From: an uncultured Alphaproteobacteria bacterium
GTDB taxonomy: Bacteria; Pseudomonadota; Alphaproteobacteria; HIMB59; GCA-002718135
Assembly: GCA_902541215.1 (NCBI GenBank)
Contig: CACBPV010000010.1
Span: 1-41,251 of the forward strand
DNA length: 41,251 nucleotides
Reading direction: 5' to 3'
Shown here: one piece after another, positions 34,215-41,251 of the stretch
Position numbering within the stretch: the first letter of the stretch is position 1
Layout: each line of letters opens with the position of its first letter
The notes under the pieces: model-generated
The model's input: the letters and a program-made list of their open reading frames with translations, nothing else
What the model was told of the DNA's origin: nothing
The model's database searches: none
Position numbers and translations under genes: made by a program

Positions 34215-35389
34215 TTAACATCAAAATAATTTTCTAAAATTCTAAAATAAATATTTTCTAATTTAATAATATCTTCAACAAAAACAAATTCATCTACTTT
34301 ATGAAGAGTTTGATTTCTAAGACCTAACTCTACTACCTCACAATAGTTCTTTATATATCTTGCATCAGAAGTACCACCATCGGTTGCTTGCTCAGGTGGG
34401 CTATTTCTCCCTGTGACATCAGAAATTGATTTTGAAATAATATTATATAAGTCACCTGCTTTATTTAGAAATGATTCAGCTGTTGCATCATATGTATAAG
34501 TGCAACTAGCATTTTTCAATTTAGAGAAAATCTTTTCTATTTTATTATCTACCCATTTTATAAGTGTTTCAGATGAGTGCATATCATTAAATCTAATATT
34601 AACTGTTGCTTTAGCTAATTCCGGAATTACGTTTTGAACAGGATTGCCAATGTCAATTGTAGCAATTTGAACAGATGTAGGTAAAAAGTTTTCATTACCT
34701 TCATCTAGAGGTTCTTCTAATATACTATTTAATAAATTCACTAAGTGATGTGAAGAATTCTCAGCTAAATGAGAATTAGCTGTATGTCCTTGAATACCTT
34801 TTACTTGAAAAAAGAAACTTACTGATCCTCTTCTTCCAATTTTTACTTTATCGCCGACCTCATTTTTAGAAGTTGGTTCACCAACGAGACAATGATCAAA
34901 CTTATAATTTTGTTTACTTGCCCATTCTAGAATTCTTGGTGTGCCGTTTACAGAATCTCTTTCTTCATCACCTGTAATTATAAAAGAAATCTTACCGGGA
35001 AAATCTTTATATTTATCAACAAATCTTTTAGAGGCACTGATGAAACAAGCAACACTGCTTTTCATATCTTCGCTGCCTCTTCCATATAGTTTACCTCCAT
35101 CTATTTGTGCAGCAAAAGGAGGGTACTTCCATGAACTTTCATTGCCTACAGGAACTACATCTGTATGACCAGCATAAGCAAAATGCTTTCCTTCATTTCC
35201 TATTGTTGCAAATAAATTTTTTACTTCGTAAGAATTGTTTCCAGAGAAAGTTAATGGATGACAGTCACATCCTATAGCTTTCAGATGATTTTCAACTACT
35301 GTTAAAGCGCCTTCATCTTTTGGAGTTACACTTGCACATTTTACTAAGGATTGTGTAAGATTAACTGGATCAAAATTAATTTCTGACAT
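34211..35389 (-). CDS. dapE: Succinyl-diaminopimelate desuccinylase
   Basis: This 392-aa zinc M20 peptidase-family enzyme acts in lysine and DAP synthesis. Metal and catalytic motifs are A-G-H-T-D-V-V-P-V-G near 72-81, G-R-G-S-E-D-M-K, G-D-E-E-R-D and the late G-G-T-S-D-A-R. It hydrolyses N-succinyl-LL-DAP and works after DapD, whose gene is directly upstream (1-bp overlap). It is the last gene of the long minus-strand operon from rpmH. Confidence 0.95.
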   Translation of the reverse strand: MSEINFDPVNLTQSLVKCASVTPKDEGALTVVENHLKAIGCDCHPLTFSGNNSYEVKNLFATIGNEGKHFAYAGHTDVVPVGNESSWKYPPFAAQIDGGKLYGRGSEDMKSSVACFISASKRFVDKYKDFPGKISFIITGDEERDSVNGTPRILEWASKQNYKFDHCLVGEPTSKNEVGDKVKIGRRGSVSFFFQVKGIQGHTANSHLAENSSHHLVNLLNSILEEPLDEGNENFLPTSVQIATIDIGNPVQNVIPELAKATVNIRFNDMHSSETLIKWVDNKIEKIFSKLKNASCTYTYDATAESFLNKAGDLYNIISKSISDVTGRNSPPEQATDGGTSDARYIKNYCEVVELGLRNQTLHKVDEFVFVEDIIKLENIYFRILENYFDVN

Positions 35390-36213
35390 TAATCTCTTAA
35401 AAGATCATTGATTGATGTTTTACTTCTGGTTTTTTCATCAACTCTTTTAACAATAACAGCACAGTATAAAGAAGGATTAATATCCCTTTCTTTTTTTCCT
35501 GGTAACGTACCTGGTACTACAACTGAATACGCAGGAACTTTTCCCATATGAATTTCTCCAGTTGATCGATCGACTATTTTTGTAGACGCTCCAATAAATA
35601 CACCCATTGATAAAACAGCACCTTCACCAACAATAACACCCTCAGCCACTTCACTTCTTGCTCCAATAAAGCAATTGTCTTCAATAATTACTGGATTTGC
35701 TTGAAGTGGTTCAAGTACACCGCCAATACCAGCGCCTCCAGAAATATGACAATTTTTACCAATTTGCGCACATGAACCAACTGTTGCCCAAGTATCAATC
35801 ATTGTTCCTTCGTCAACATATGCACCAAGATTTACAAAAGAAGGCATTAAAACCACACCTTTAGCAATAAATGCAGATTTTCTTACAACAGCGTCTGGTA
35901 CATATCGAAATCCTGCTTTCAGATGATCATCTTTAGTCCAATTTGCAGTTTTACTTTCTACTTTATCAAACCAAGTAGCATGAGATGCTTTAATGATTTC
36001 ATTATCATTTAATCTGAAACTTAAAAGAATTGCCTTTTTAATCCATTGATTAACTTGCCATTCATTATTAATTTTTTCACAAACCCTTAAGCTTCCACTA
36101 TCAAGTTTGTTTAAAGTTTCATCTACTGCATTTCTAATATCACCTGCAGTATTAACATTAATATTATCTCTCTCCTCAAAGGCATCATTTATAATTCTTT
36201 CCAGATCACTCAT
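35389..36213 (-). CDS. dapD: Tetrahydrodipicolinate N-succinyltransferase
   Basis: This is a 274-aa left-handed beta-helix acyltransferase. An N-terminal helical region precedes hexapeptide repeats between about 110 and 235 ([17 protein letters not shown] is the recognisable core). The length matches the family. It catalyses the succinyl-CoA-dependent step of DAP synthesis, so the organism uses the succinylase branch. It overlaps both the HAD gene and dapE. Confidence 0.96.
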   Translation of the reverse strand: MSDLERIINDAFEERDNINVNTAGDIRNAVDETLNKLDSGSLRVCEKINNEWQVNQWIKKAILLSFRLNDNEIIKASHATWFDKVESKTANWTKDDHLKAGFRYVPDAVVRKSAFIAKGVVLMPSFVNLGAYVDEGTMIDTWATVGSCAQIGKNCHISGGAGIGGVLEPLQANPVIIEDNCFIGARSEVAEGVIVGEGAVLSMGVFIGASTKIVDRSTGEIHMGKVPAYSVVVPGTLPGKKERDINPSLYCAVIVKRVDEKTRSKTSINDLLRD

Positions 36214-36884
36214 ATTTTACCCTCATTTACATCTTTTAAAAATAAACTCAAATCTCTTGTTTGAAAATCTAAATATTCTTTAGATGCTTCAATATCATCA
36301 GAAAAATTTTCATAACCAGCATCAACCCAGACAGGTGTAAAACCAACTTTTTTTGCTGGAACTAAATTCTTTGCAATATCATCAAACATTGCGGATTTAT
36401 TTGCTTCGATATCAAATAAGTCGATAATTTTTTCATAGGGAGAAATTTCTGGCTTAGGAATATAATTAGCCATTTTAATATCATATATTTCATCAAAAAA
36501 GTTTGTTAGATTTATTTTCTCTAACACATCTAAGACATGTTGCTTATTAGCATTTGTATAAATAATTTTTCTTCCCTCAAGTTTATATAATTCATCATTA
36601 AGATTTTGATTTGGACCAACAATTGAGTAATCTAACTTATGAACTTCTTCTAAAAAATAATCAGGATCTACACCATGATTATCCATCATACCTCTTAATG
36701 TAGTGCCATGTTGCTTGTAATATTTTGCTTGTAGTTTTTTTGCTTCAGCTAATTCCATATTTAAATTTTTAGCTACAAACTCACCCATTAACTTATGTAC
36801 TTGCTGAAAAATTCCACTGTCTGCAGAGTACAGTGTGTTATCTAGATCAAATATCCAGGTATTGATGTTATCTTTAAAGCTCAT
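36210..36884 (-). CDS. HAD-family pyrimidine 5'-nucleotidase-like protein
   Basis: This is a 224-aa HAD hydrolase. Motif I F-D-L-D-N-T-L-Y has the nucleophile Asp13 and Asp15, the T-N-A-N-K motif II is near 104-108, Lys follows in the K-P-E-I-S-P segment, and F-D-D-I-A-K-N-L supplies motif IV. The sequence type is that of the pyrimidine 5'-nucleotidase (SDT1-like) group, which dephosphorylates UMP/CMP or related phosphates. It sits between argB and dapD in alphaproteobacteria without a proven pathway role there. Confidence 0.86.
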   Translation of the reverse strand: MSFKDNINTWIFDLDNTLYSADSGIFQQVHKLMGEFVAKNLNMELAEAKKLQAKYYKQHGTTLRGMMDNHGVDPDYFLEEVHKLDYSIVGPNQNLNDELYKLEGRKIIYTNANKQHVLDVLEKINLTNFFDEIYDIKMANYIPKPEISPYEKIIDLFDIEANKSAMFDDIAKNLVPAKKVGFTPVWVDAGYENFSDDIEASKEYLDFQTRDLSLFLKDVNEGKI

Positions 36885-37796
36885 TTAATTACTTGTTATT
36901 TGTGTACCAATTCCATGTTCAGTGAATAACTCTAATATTACTGAATGAGGAATTCTTCCATCTAAAATAGTAGATTTTTTTACACCTTTTTTCATTGCAT
37001 CAATACATGTATTAATTTTCGGCTTCATACCTCCAGAAATATATTCTTTATTAGCAATACCTTTAGCTTCTTCTAAAGTTATTGATGAGATTAATTTTTC
37101 ATCTTTGTCTAAAATTCCAGGTACATCGGTTAGTAATAGTAATTTACTTGCCTGTAACTCACCTGCTATAAAACCTGCAACAGTGTCAGCATTAATATTA
37201 TATGTAAAATTATTTTCATCCTTACCTAAAGGAGATATGACAGGTATTTGACCATTTTCTATAAAGCTAGTTAGCATATCTTTGTTTAATTTTTTTGGTT
37301 GTCCAACAAAACCAATATCAACTATTTTTTCAATATTTGAATCACTATCTTTAATTTCCACATTTAATTTAGTTGCAGTGACTAAGTTATCATTACCAGA
37401 TACTCCAATCGCTTTTCCTCCAGAGGCACTTATAGATTCTACTATTTCTGAATTGATATCTTTAGATAAAACTTCCTCAACTACCTTAATTGTTTCTTTA
37501 TCAGTAACTCGTAATCCTTCAACAAATTGTGTTGATATATTTTTTGATTTAAGTCTCTCGCCAATTTGAGGTCCTCCACCATGAATAATAATTGGTGACA
37601 CACCTACTTCTTTTAATAATCCAATATCTCTTGAAAAACTCTCAGACAGTTTTTTATCTCCCATTGCATGTCCACCGTATTTTATTACAATGGTATCACC
37701 ACTATGTTCTCGAATGTATGGAAGAGCTTCAACTAAGGTTGAGGCTTTATGTATAAAATAAGCCTGATCACTCTCTGATAAAAAATCAAATTTCAT
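36885..37796 (-). CDS. argB: Acetylglutamate kinase
   Basis: This 303-aa amino acid kinase phosphorylates N-acetylglutamate in arginine synthesis. It has I-K-Y-G-G-H-A-M-G-D near 38-47, the substrate loop I-I-H-G-G-G-P-Q-I near 71-79, N-I-N-A-D-T-V-A near 200 and S-G-G-M-K-P-K near 255. An N-terminal helix precedes the fold, as in arginine-sensitive hexameric forms, so feedback inhibition by arginine is plausible. It starts 2 bp after engB. Confidence 0.95.
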   Translation of the reverse strand: MKFDFLSESDQAYFIHKASTLVEALPYIREHSGDTIVIKYGGHAMGDKKLSESFSRDIGLLKEVGVSPIIIHGGGPQIGERLKSKNISTQFVEGLRVTDKETIKVVEEVLSKDINSEIVESISASGGKAIGVSGNDNLVTATKLNVEIKDSDSNIEKIVDIGFVGQPKKLNKDMLTSFIENGQIPVISPLGKDENNFTYNINADTVAGFIAGELQASKLLLLTDVPGILDKDEKLISSITLEEAKGIANKEYISGGMKPKINTCIDAMKKGVKKSTILDGRIPHSVILELFTEHGIGTQITSN

Positions 37797-37798
37797 AT

Positions 37799-38419
37799 TT
37801 ATTGTGATAACCCGTATATAGATCTTTGAATCTCTGTAATACCATTATTTTTTTTGGTCTCAGATTGATATATTTTCGTAAATGATTTTTTATAATTTTG
37901 CATTAAACTTAAAATTGATTTTTTTTGATATTCTAAATGGTTATTAGATATTTTATCTATTTTAGTTAAAATTATGGAAAATTTTCTTGAGCAATCGCTC
38001 AATAAATCCAACATATCAATATCAGAATTTTTAATACCAACTTTTGAGTCAATGAGTAAAAAAACATGATCAAGTGTATCTCTATTTTCTATATATTCTT
38101 CAATCAAGATCATTAAATTTTCTCGTGCAACTTTTGATACTTTGGCAAAACCATAACCGGGTAAATCAATCATATTTATTTTTTCACTAATTAAAAAAAC
38201 ATTTATAGCCTGCGTTCTTCCTGGAGTTTTACTAGTTTTTGCTAATTTTTTTGTTTTAGTTAACGAATTTATTAAACTAGATTTTCCAACATTAGATCTA
38301 CCTATAAAACAACATTCTTTTTTTATATCTGAATAAGGAATTTCTTTAAATGACTGAAAGGAACCTAAAAACTTATTATTATTAAAAAAGTTATTTAAAT
38401 TTTTATTTAAGCTAGCCAT
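37799..38419 (-). CDS. engB: Ribosome-biogenesis GTPase EngB (YihA/YsxC)
   Basis: This is a 206-aa small GTPase required for large-subunit assembly. G1 G-R-S-N-V-G-K-S-S is at 40-48, a G2 threonine in K-T-P-G-R-T-Q, G3 D-L-P-G-Y-G-F-A near 80, and G4 T-K-I-D. It lies directly downstream of yidC with an 8-bp overlap, linking membrane insertion, ribosome and amino-acid genes in one transcript. Confidence 0.94.
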   Translation of the reverse strand: MASLNKNLNNFFNNNKFLGSFQSFKEIPYSDIKKECCFIGRSNVGKSSLINSLTKTKKLAKTSKTPGRTQAINVFLISEKINMIDLPGYGFAKVSKVARENLMILIEEYIENRDTLDHVFLLIDSKVGIKNSDIDMLDLLSDCSRKFSIILTKIDKISNNHLEYQKKSILSLMQNYKKSFTKIYQSETKKNNGITEIQRSIYGLSQ

Positions 38420-40139
38420 TTTTGGCTAAAATTCTTCTTTGAATATACCATTGCTGTGCAATTGATAAAATATTGTTCACTGACCAATATAAAACTAAAC
38501 CAGCTGCAAAACCAGCTAGTACAAAAGTAAATACAAATGGAAGTAATGCAAAAATTCTAGCTTGTGTTGGATCAGCGGGAGCAGGATTTAGTTTTTGTTG
38601 TAACCACATAGTGAACCCCATAATGATAGGAAGAATACCAATATCAATTATTGAAAGTATAGGTGGCACATCCCAAGGAACTAATCCAAATATTGTCATT
38701 AAGCCTAATGGGTCTGGCGCAGATAGATCATGAATCCATCCATAAAAAGGAGCGTGATACATCTCTATCGTAACAAACAACACTTTATACAAAGAGAAGA
38801 AAATTGGTATTTGTACTAAAATTGGTAGACAACCCGCAACAGGATTAGCTCCCTCTCTTTTATACAAGGCCATTAGTTCTTGCTGCATTTTTTGTCTGTC
38901 ATTTGGATATGTTTCTTTTAATCTTTGCATATCAGGCTGAAGTTTTTTCATCTTTGCCATAGATTTAAAAGATGCTTGTGCCAGTGGAAATAAAATTAAA
39001 CGCATTAAAATGGTAAAGGCAATTATTGCTAGACCAAAATTACCTGCATAACCAAAAAACCAATTAATGGCATATGAAACAGGTTTAGTTAAAAAACTAA
39101 ACCAGCCCCAGTCAATTGCATCAGTAAATCTTGGTATAGAGAGATTTTCATCATAAGCACTTAAGACATTTAATTTTTTTGCACCCACAAATAATTTTCC
39201 GCCGTAAGATATATTTTCACCCGAATTAATTTTATATATCTGACCAACATAACCTGCCCTATAGCTATCACGTCCATTATTTCCGTATCTATAATTGACG
39301 TTAATGGATTGGTCAGCATCAGGAATTAAAGCAGACATCCAATATTTGTCTGTAAAACCTAACCAACCTCCTTGTGTTTTATTATCGCAAAACTCTTTTT
39401 TTGTTTGCATTGATGAATTACAATCATCGGCAATATCATCATAATTTTTTTCCAATAATTCGTCGTTTATTAGACTAATTAAACCCTCGTGAAGTATAAA
39501 AAAATTAATTGTATCTGGTGTGTTTATTCTTTTGATTAATCTGTATGGAAAAACTTCAATATCTTCACCACTGTTATTTTCTATTTCCTGTGTAATTGTA
39601 AACATATACTCATCATCAACTTGATAGTTGATTTTGAAAGTTATATTTTTATTATTCGTCCAACTAAGTGTAACAGGGCTTGAGGGGCTTAGAGTGGTAG
39701 AGTTAGTTTTCCAATTTGTTTCTAAATTAGGTAATTCAATGTTAGAATTTTTTAGCTCTTTCCAACCTGTTTCAATATAATATGGATTAGCAGTCCCATC
39801 CGGTAACAAAAGCTGTATATTATTCGAATCAGGTTCTAAGCTAGTTTTATATTTTGATAATATGAGGTCATCTAAAATTGCTCCTTTTAAATTTATAGAA
39901 CCTTTAATAGATGCATTTTCAAAAATAACTCTGTCGGTTTGAATTAAAGCTTCATCTCTACTTTGTATTTCTGAAACAACTTGGCTGCTTTGTCCGTCAA
40001 TGGATGTTGCAGGCTCTAATACTTCATCTTCTTCAAAGGATGTTGTTTGAATTGGTTGAGTTGGAAATAATAATTGAAAAAAAATAATTATCGCAATTGA
40101 AATACCAATAGCCAAATATAAATTTCTTTGTTCGTTCAT
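38412..40139 (-). CDS. yidC: Membrane protein insertase YidC
   Basis: This 575-aa inner-membrane insertase has one N-terminal membrane anchor (about 5-25) and a large periplasmic domain (about 30-345). The conserved C-terminal core of five helices includes [12 protein letters not shown], the cytoplasmic loop [13 protein letters not shown] and [15 protein letters not shown]. It inserts respiratory and ATP-synthase subunits alone or with Sec. The SRP RNA at 23290 belongs to the same targeting route. Confidence 0.96.
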   Translation of the reverse strand: MNEQRNLYLAIGISIAIIIFFQLLFPTQPIQTTSFEEDEVLEPATSIDGQSSQVVSEIQSRDEALIQTDRVIFENASIKGSINLKGAILDDLILSKYKTSLEPDSNNIQLLLPDGTANPYYIETGWKELKNSNIELPNLETNWKTNSTTLSPSSPVTLSWTNNKNITFKINYQVDDEYMFTITQEIENNSGEDIEVFPYRLIKRINTPDTINFFILHEGLISLINDELLEKNYDDIADDCNSSMQTKKEFCDNKTQGGWLGFTDKYWMSALIPDADQSINVNYRYGNNGRDSYRAGYVGQIYKINSGENISYGGKLFVGAKKLNVLSAYDENLSIPRFTDAIDWGWFSFLTKPVSYAINWFFGYAGNFGLAIIAFTILMRLILFPLAQASFKSMAKMKKLQPDMQRLKETYPNDRQKMQQELMALYKREGANPVAGCLPILVQIPIFFSLYKVLFVTIEMYHAPFYGWIHDLSAPDPLGLMTIFGLVPWDVPPILSIIDIGILPIIMGFTMWLQQKLNPAPADPTQARIFALLPFVFTFVLAGFAAGLVLYWSVNNILSIAQQWYIQRRILAKNG

Positions 40140-40381
40140 TTATTTAACTCAGATTTTTTTGGTACTGGATCAAATCCGTGGGAACCCCAGGGATGACATT
40201 TTGAAACTCTTTTCACCGATAAAATTGATCCTTTAAATAACCCATGTTCCTTTAATGCTTTAATAGAATACTCAGAGCAGGTTGGTAAATACCGACAATT
40301 CTGCCCAAGTATTGGGGAAATCAATAACTGGTATAATCTAATTATTATGATTAAAGGTAATGAAATATATTTACTAACCAT
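40136..40381 (-). CDS. yidD: Membrane protein insertion efficiency factor YidD
   Basis: This is an 81-aa protein with an amphipathic N-terminus and the family signature [16 protein letters not shown], followed by [13 protein letters not shown]. It aids YidC-dependent insertion. It overlaps rnpA by 8 bp and yidC by 4 bp, the standard arrangement. Confidence 0.95.
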   Translation of the reverse strand: MVSKYISLPLIIIIRLYQLLISPILGQNCRYLPTCSEYSIKALKEHGLFKGSILSVKRVSKCHPWGSHGFDPVPKKSELNK

Positions 40382-40703
40382 TTATCTTTCCCTTAAGTTC
40401 TAATAAAAGTTTATCAAATTTCTCTTCCAGCAATGACGTTTTAGCTATTAACACATAATATGAATTAATTTTACCATTAATAATAATTTTTCTAGCTAAT
40501 TCTCTCATTATTCTCTTTGCTCTATTTCTTTTTACTGCGTTGCCAATTTTTTTGGAAGCTGTGTATCCTACACCTATAGAATTTTCTAGATCTTGATTGT
40601 GTAAAATTTGGATATTCATATTTTTACCTTTTATAAATTCTCCCTGGTTTCGTATCATAACGAAAGTCGATCTTTTCTTAATTGTAAATAATTTTTGGGC
40701 CAT
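40374..40703 (-). CDS. rnpA: Ribonuclease P protein component
   Basis: This 109-aa basic protein binds the RNase P RNA for 5' maturation of tRNAs. The R-N-R signature is in [12 protein letters not shown] near 54-65, preceded by G-Y-T-A-S-K-K-I-G. The start is 9 bp after the rpmH stop. Its partner RNA gene is not in this window. Confidence 0.95.
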   Translation of the reverse strand: MAQKLFTIKKRSTFVMIRNQGEFIKGKNMNIQILHNQDLENSIGVGYTASKKIGNAVKRNRAKRIMRELARKIIINGKINSYYVLIAKTSLLEEKFDKLLLELKGKING

Positions 40704-40712
40704 TTGGCCTTT

Positions 40713-40847
40713 TTAAGCGCTTAATTGAGCTCTTCCTTTCGCACGTCTTCTATTAATGATTTGACGACCTGCTTTAGTTGCCATTCTAGCTCTAAAACCG
40801 TGTCTTCTTTTTCTAATTACTCTACTAGGTTGGTAAGTGCGTTTCAT
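40713..40847 (-). CDS. rpmH: 50S ribosomal protein L34
   Basis: This 44-aa protein has the invariant M-K-R-T-Y-Q-P-S and R-x-H-G-F-R-A-R-M segments and a basic tail ending in L-S-A. The ATG is at 40847 and the TAA at 40713-40715. It is the first gene of the long minus-strand operon that runs through rnpA, yidD, yidC, engB, argB and dapD to dapE. Confidence 0.98.
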   Translation of the reverse strand: MKRTYQPSRVIRKRRHGFRARMATKAGRQIINRRRAKGRAQLSA

Positions 40848-40862
40848 AATAAATCTCTGGGC

Positions 40863-40891
40863 CTAATACGAATTCATTATATATAAGTCAA
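40863..40891 (-). promoter_or_regulatory. Probable promoter of the rpmH operon
   Basis: On the minus strand, TTGACT (40886-40891) and TATTAG (40863-40868) are separated by 17 bp and lie in the 63-bp gap between divergent rpmH and panC. This is a near-consensus sigma-70 arrangement and would give a leader of about 10 nt. An overlapping TATAAT is also present. Confidence 0.5.
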
Positions 40892-40910
40892 ATATTTACT
40901 TATGTAATCG

Positions 40911-41251
40911 ATGAAAATTTTCAAAAAAGCTAGTGAATTAGAGCCAAATTTAGTTTCAATCAAAGACAAGGGTCAGTCTATTGGTTTAGTTTTAACAATG
41001 GGAAACTTACACGATGGACATTTATCTCTCATTAGAGAAGCACAATTACATAACGAATTTGTGATCTGTTCAATATTTATTAATCCTACTCAATTTAACA
41101 ATGAAAATGATTTCAATTCTTATCCAAAGACAATTGATGAAGATATTTCTAAATTAGAAAATATTGGTTGTAATGCACTCTTCTTACCTGACATTCAAGA
41201 GATATACCCTAAAGGATTGACAAAGAAAAAAATTGTAAACAATTTTAGAAA
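40911..41251 (+). CDS. panC: Pantothenate synthetase, N-terminal part (cut by window edge)
   Basis: An open frame from ATG at 40911 continues past the window end (113 codons seen). It has the family motifs T-M-G-N-L-H-D-G-H-L-S-L near residues 29-40 (HxGH ATP site), I-F-I-N-P-T-Q-F-N near 59-67, and F-N-S-Y-P-K-T. The enzyme joins pantoate and beta-alanine. It is divergent from rpmH. About 60% of the protein lies beyond the window. Confidence 0.93.
   Translation, partial: MKIFKKASELEPNLVSIKDKGQSIGLVLTMGNLHDGHLSLIREAQLHNEFVICSIFINPTQFNNENDFNSYPKTIDEDISKLENIGCNALFLPDIQEIYPKGLTKKKIVNNFR

Overview
The window is a compact, strongly AT-rich stretch of a Gram-negative chromosome with very short spacers and many 1-14 bp gene overlaps. 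Three blocks fit a streamlined alphaproteobacterium, and a marine Pelagibacterales-like (SAR11-type) organism is my best guess. These are a divergent membrane cytochrome c facing kdsB-pheA, ffs (SRP RNA)-dnaX-ybaB-recR, and the rpmH-rnpA-yidD-yidC-engB-argB-HAD-dapD-dapE series. The taxonomic placement is inference; no rRNA is present to confirm it.

Layout. (1) 1-4448, minus strand: a surface-polysaccharide block with a truncated membrane protein, a Gfo/Idh/MocA oxidoreductase, a UDP-glucuronate decarboxylase-like epimerase, a sugar C-methyltransferase-like protein and a GT2 glycosyltransferase. (2) 4449-7493: a small accessory island. A tiny lipoprotein ORF lies just outside it. The island itself runs from a decayed 5' half of tRNA-Ser, through an N-terminal integrase remnant and two oppositely oriented genes for exported proteins, to an intact tRNA-Ser(GGA). 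The two exported proteins have unrelated N-terminal halves and almost identical C-termini. A 22-bp repeat lies inside each tRNA end. (3) 7589-14638: a second surface-glycan block with an SDR epimerase, a radical SAM protein with a CX3CX3C cluster motif, a GT2-GtrA fusion, a large membrane protein related to the one at position 1, and a TPR-methyltransferase. (4) 14639-20212: a complete yejABEF oligopeptide ABC importer. (5) 20254-23237: a HisN-like phosphatase, cytochrome c, kdsB and pheA. (6) 23290-28169: SRP RNA, dnaX (with a possible -1 frameshift site), ybaB, recR, def, fmt and truA, an information-processing operon. (7) 28166-31978: a CIA30-like protein, a DUF1289 protein, a threonine-dehydratase-like PLP enzyme, aminopeptidase P, a bidirectional terminator and a 58-aa unknown protein. 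(8) 32182-34214: a GT4 glycosyltransferase and a GhrA-like reductase. (9) 34211-40847, minus strand: lysine and arginine biosynthesis joined to the ribosome, RNase P and membrane-insertase genes, followed by the divergent start of panC, which is cut by the window edge.

The most unusual part is 4809-7493. It looks like a collapsed tRNA-Ser integrative element carrying a pair of mosaic exported-protein genes. Both have the same ribosome-binding/start segment and the same 3' end (317 bp, nearly identical, with homology starting at the stop codon), but different middles, one of them built of MORN repeats. The integrase reading frame is cut exactly where one of these shared 3' ends begins.
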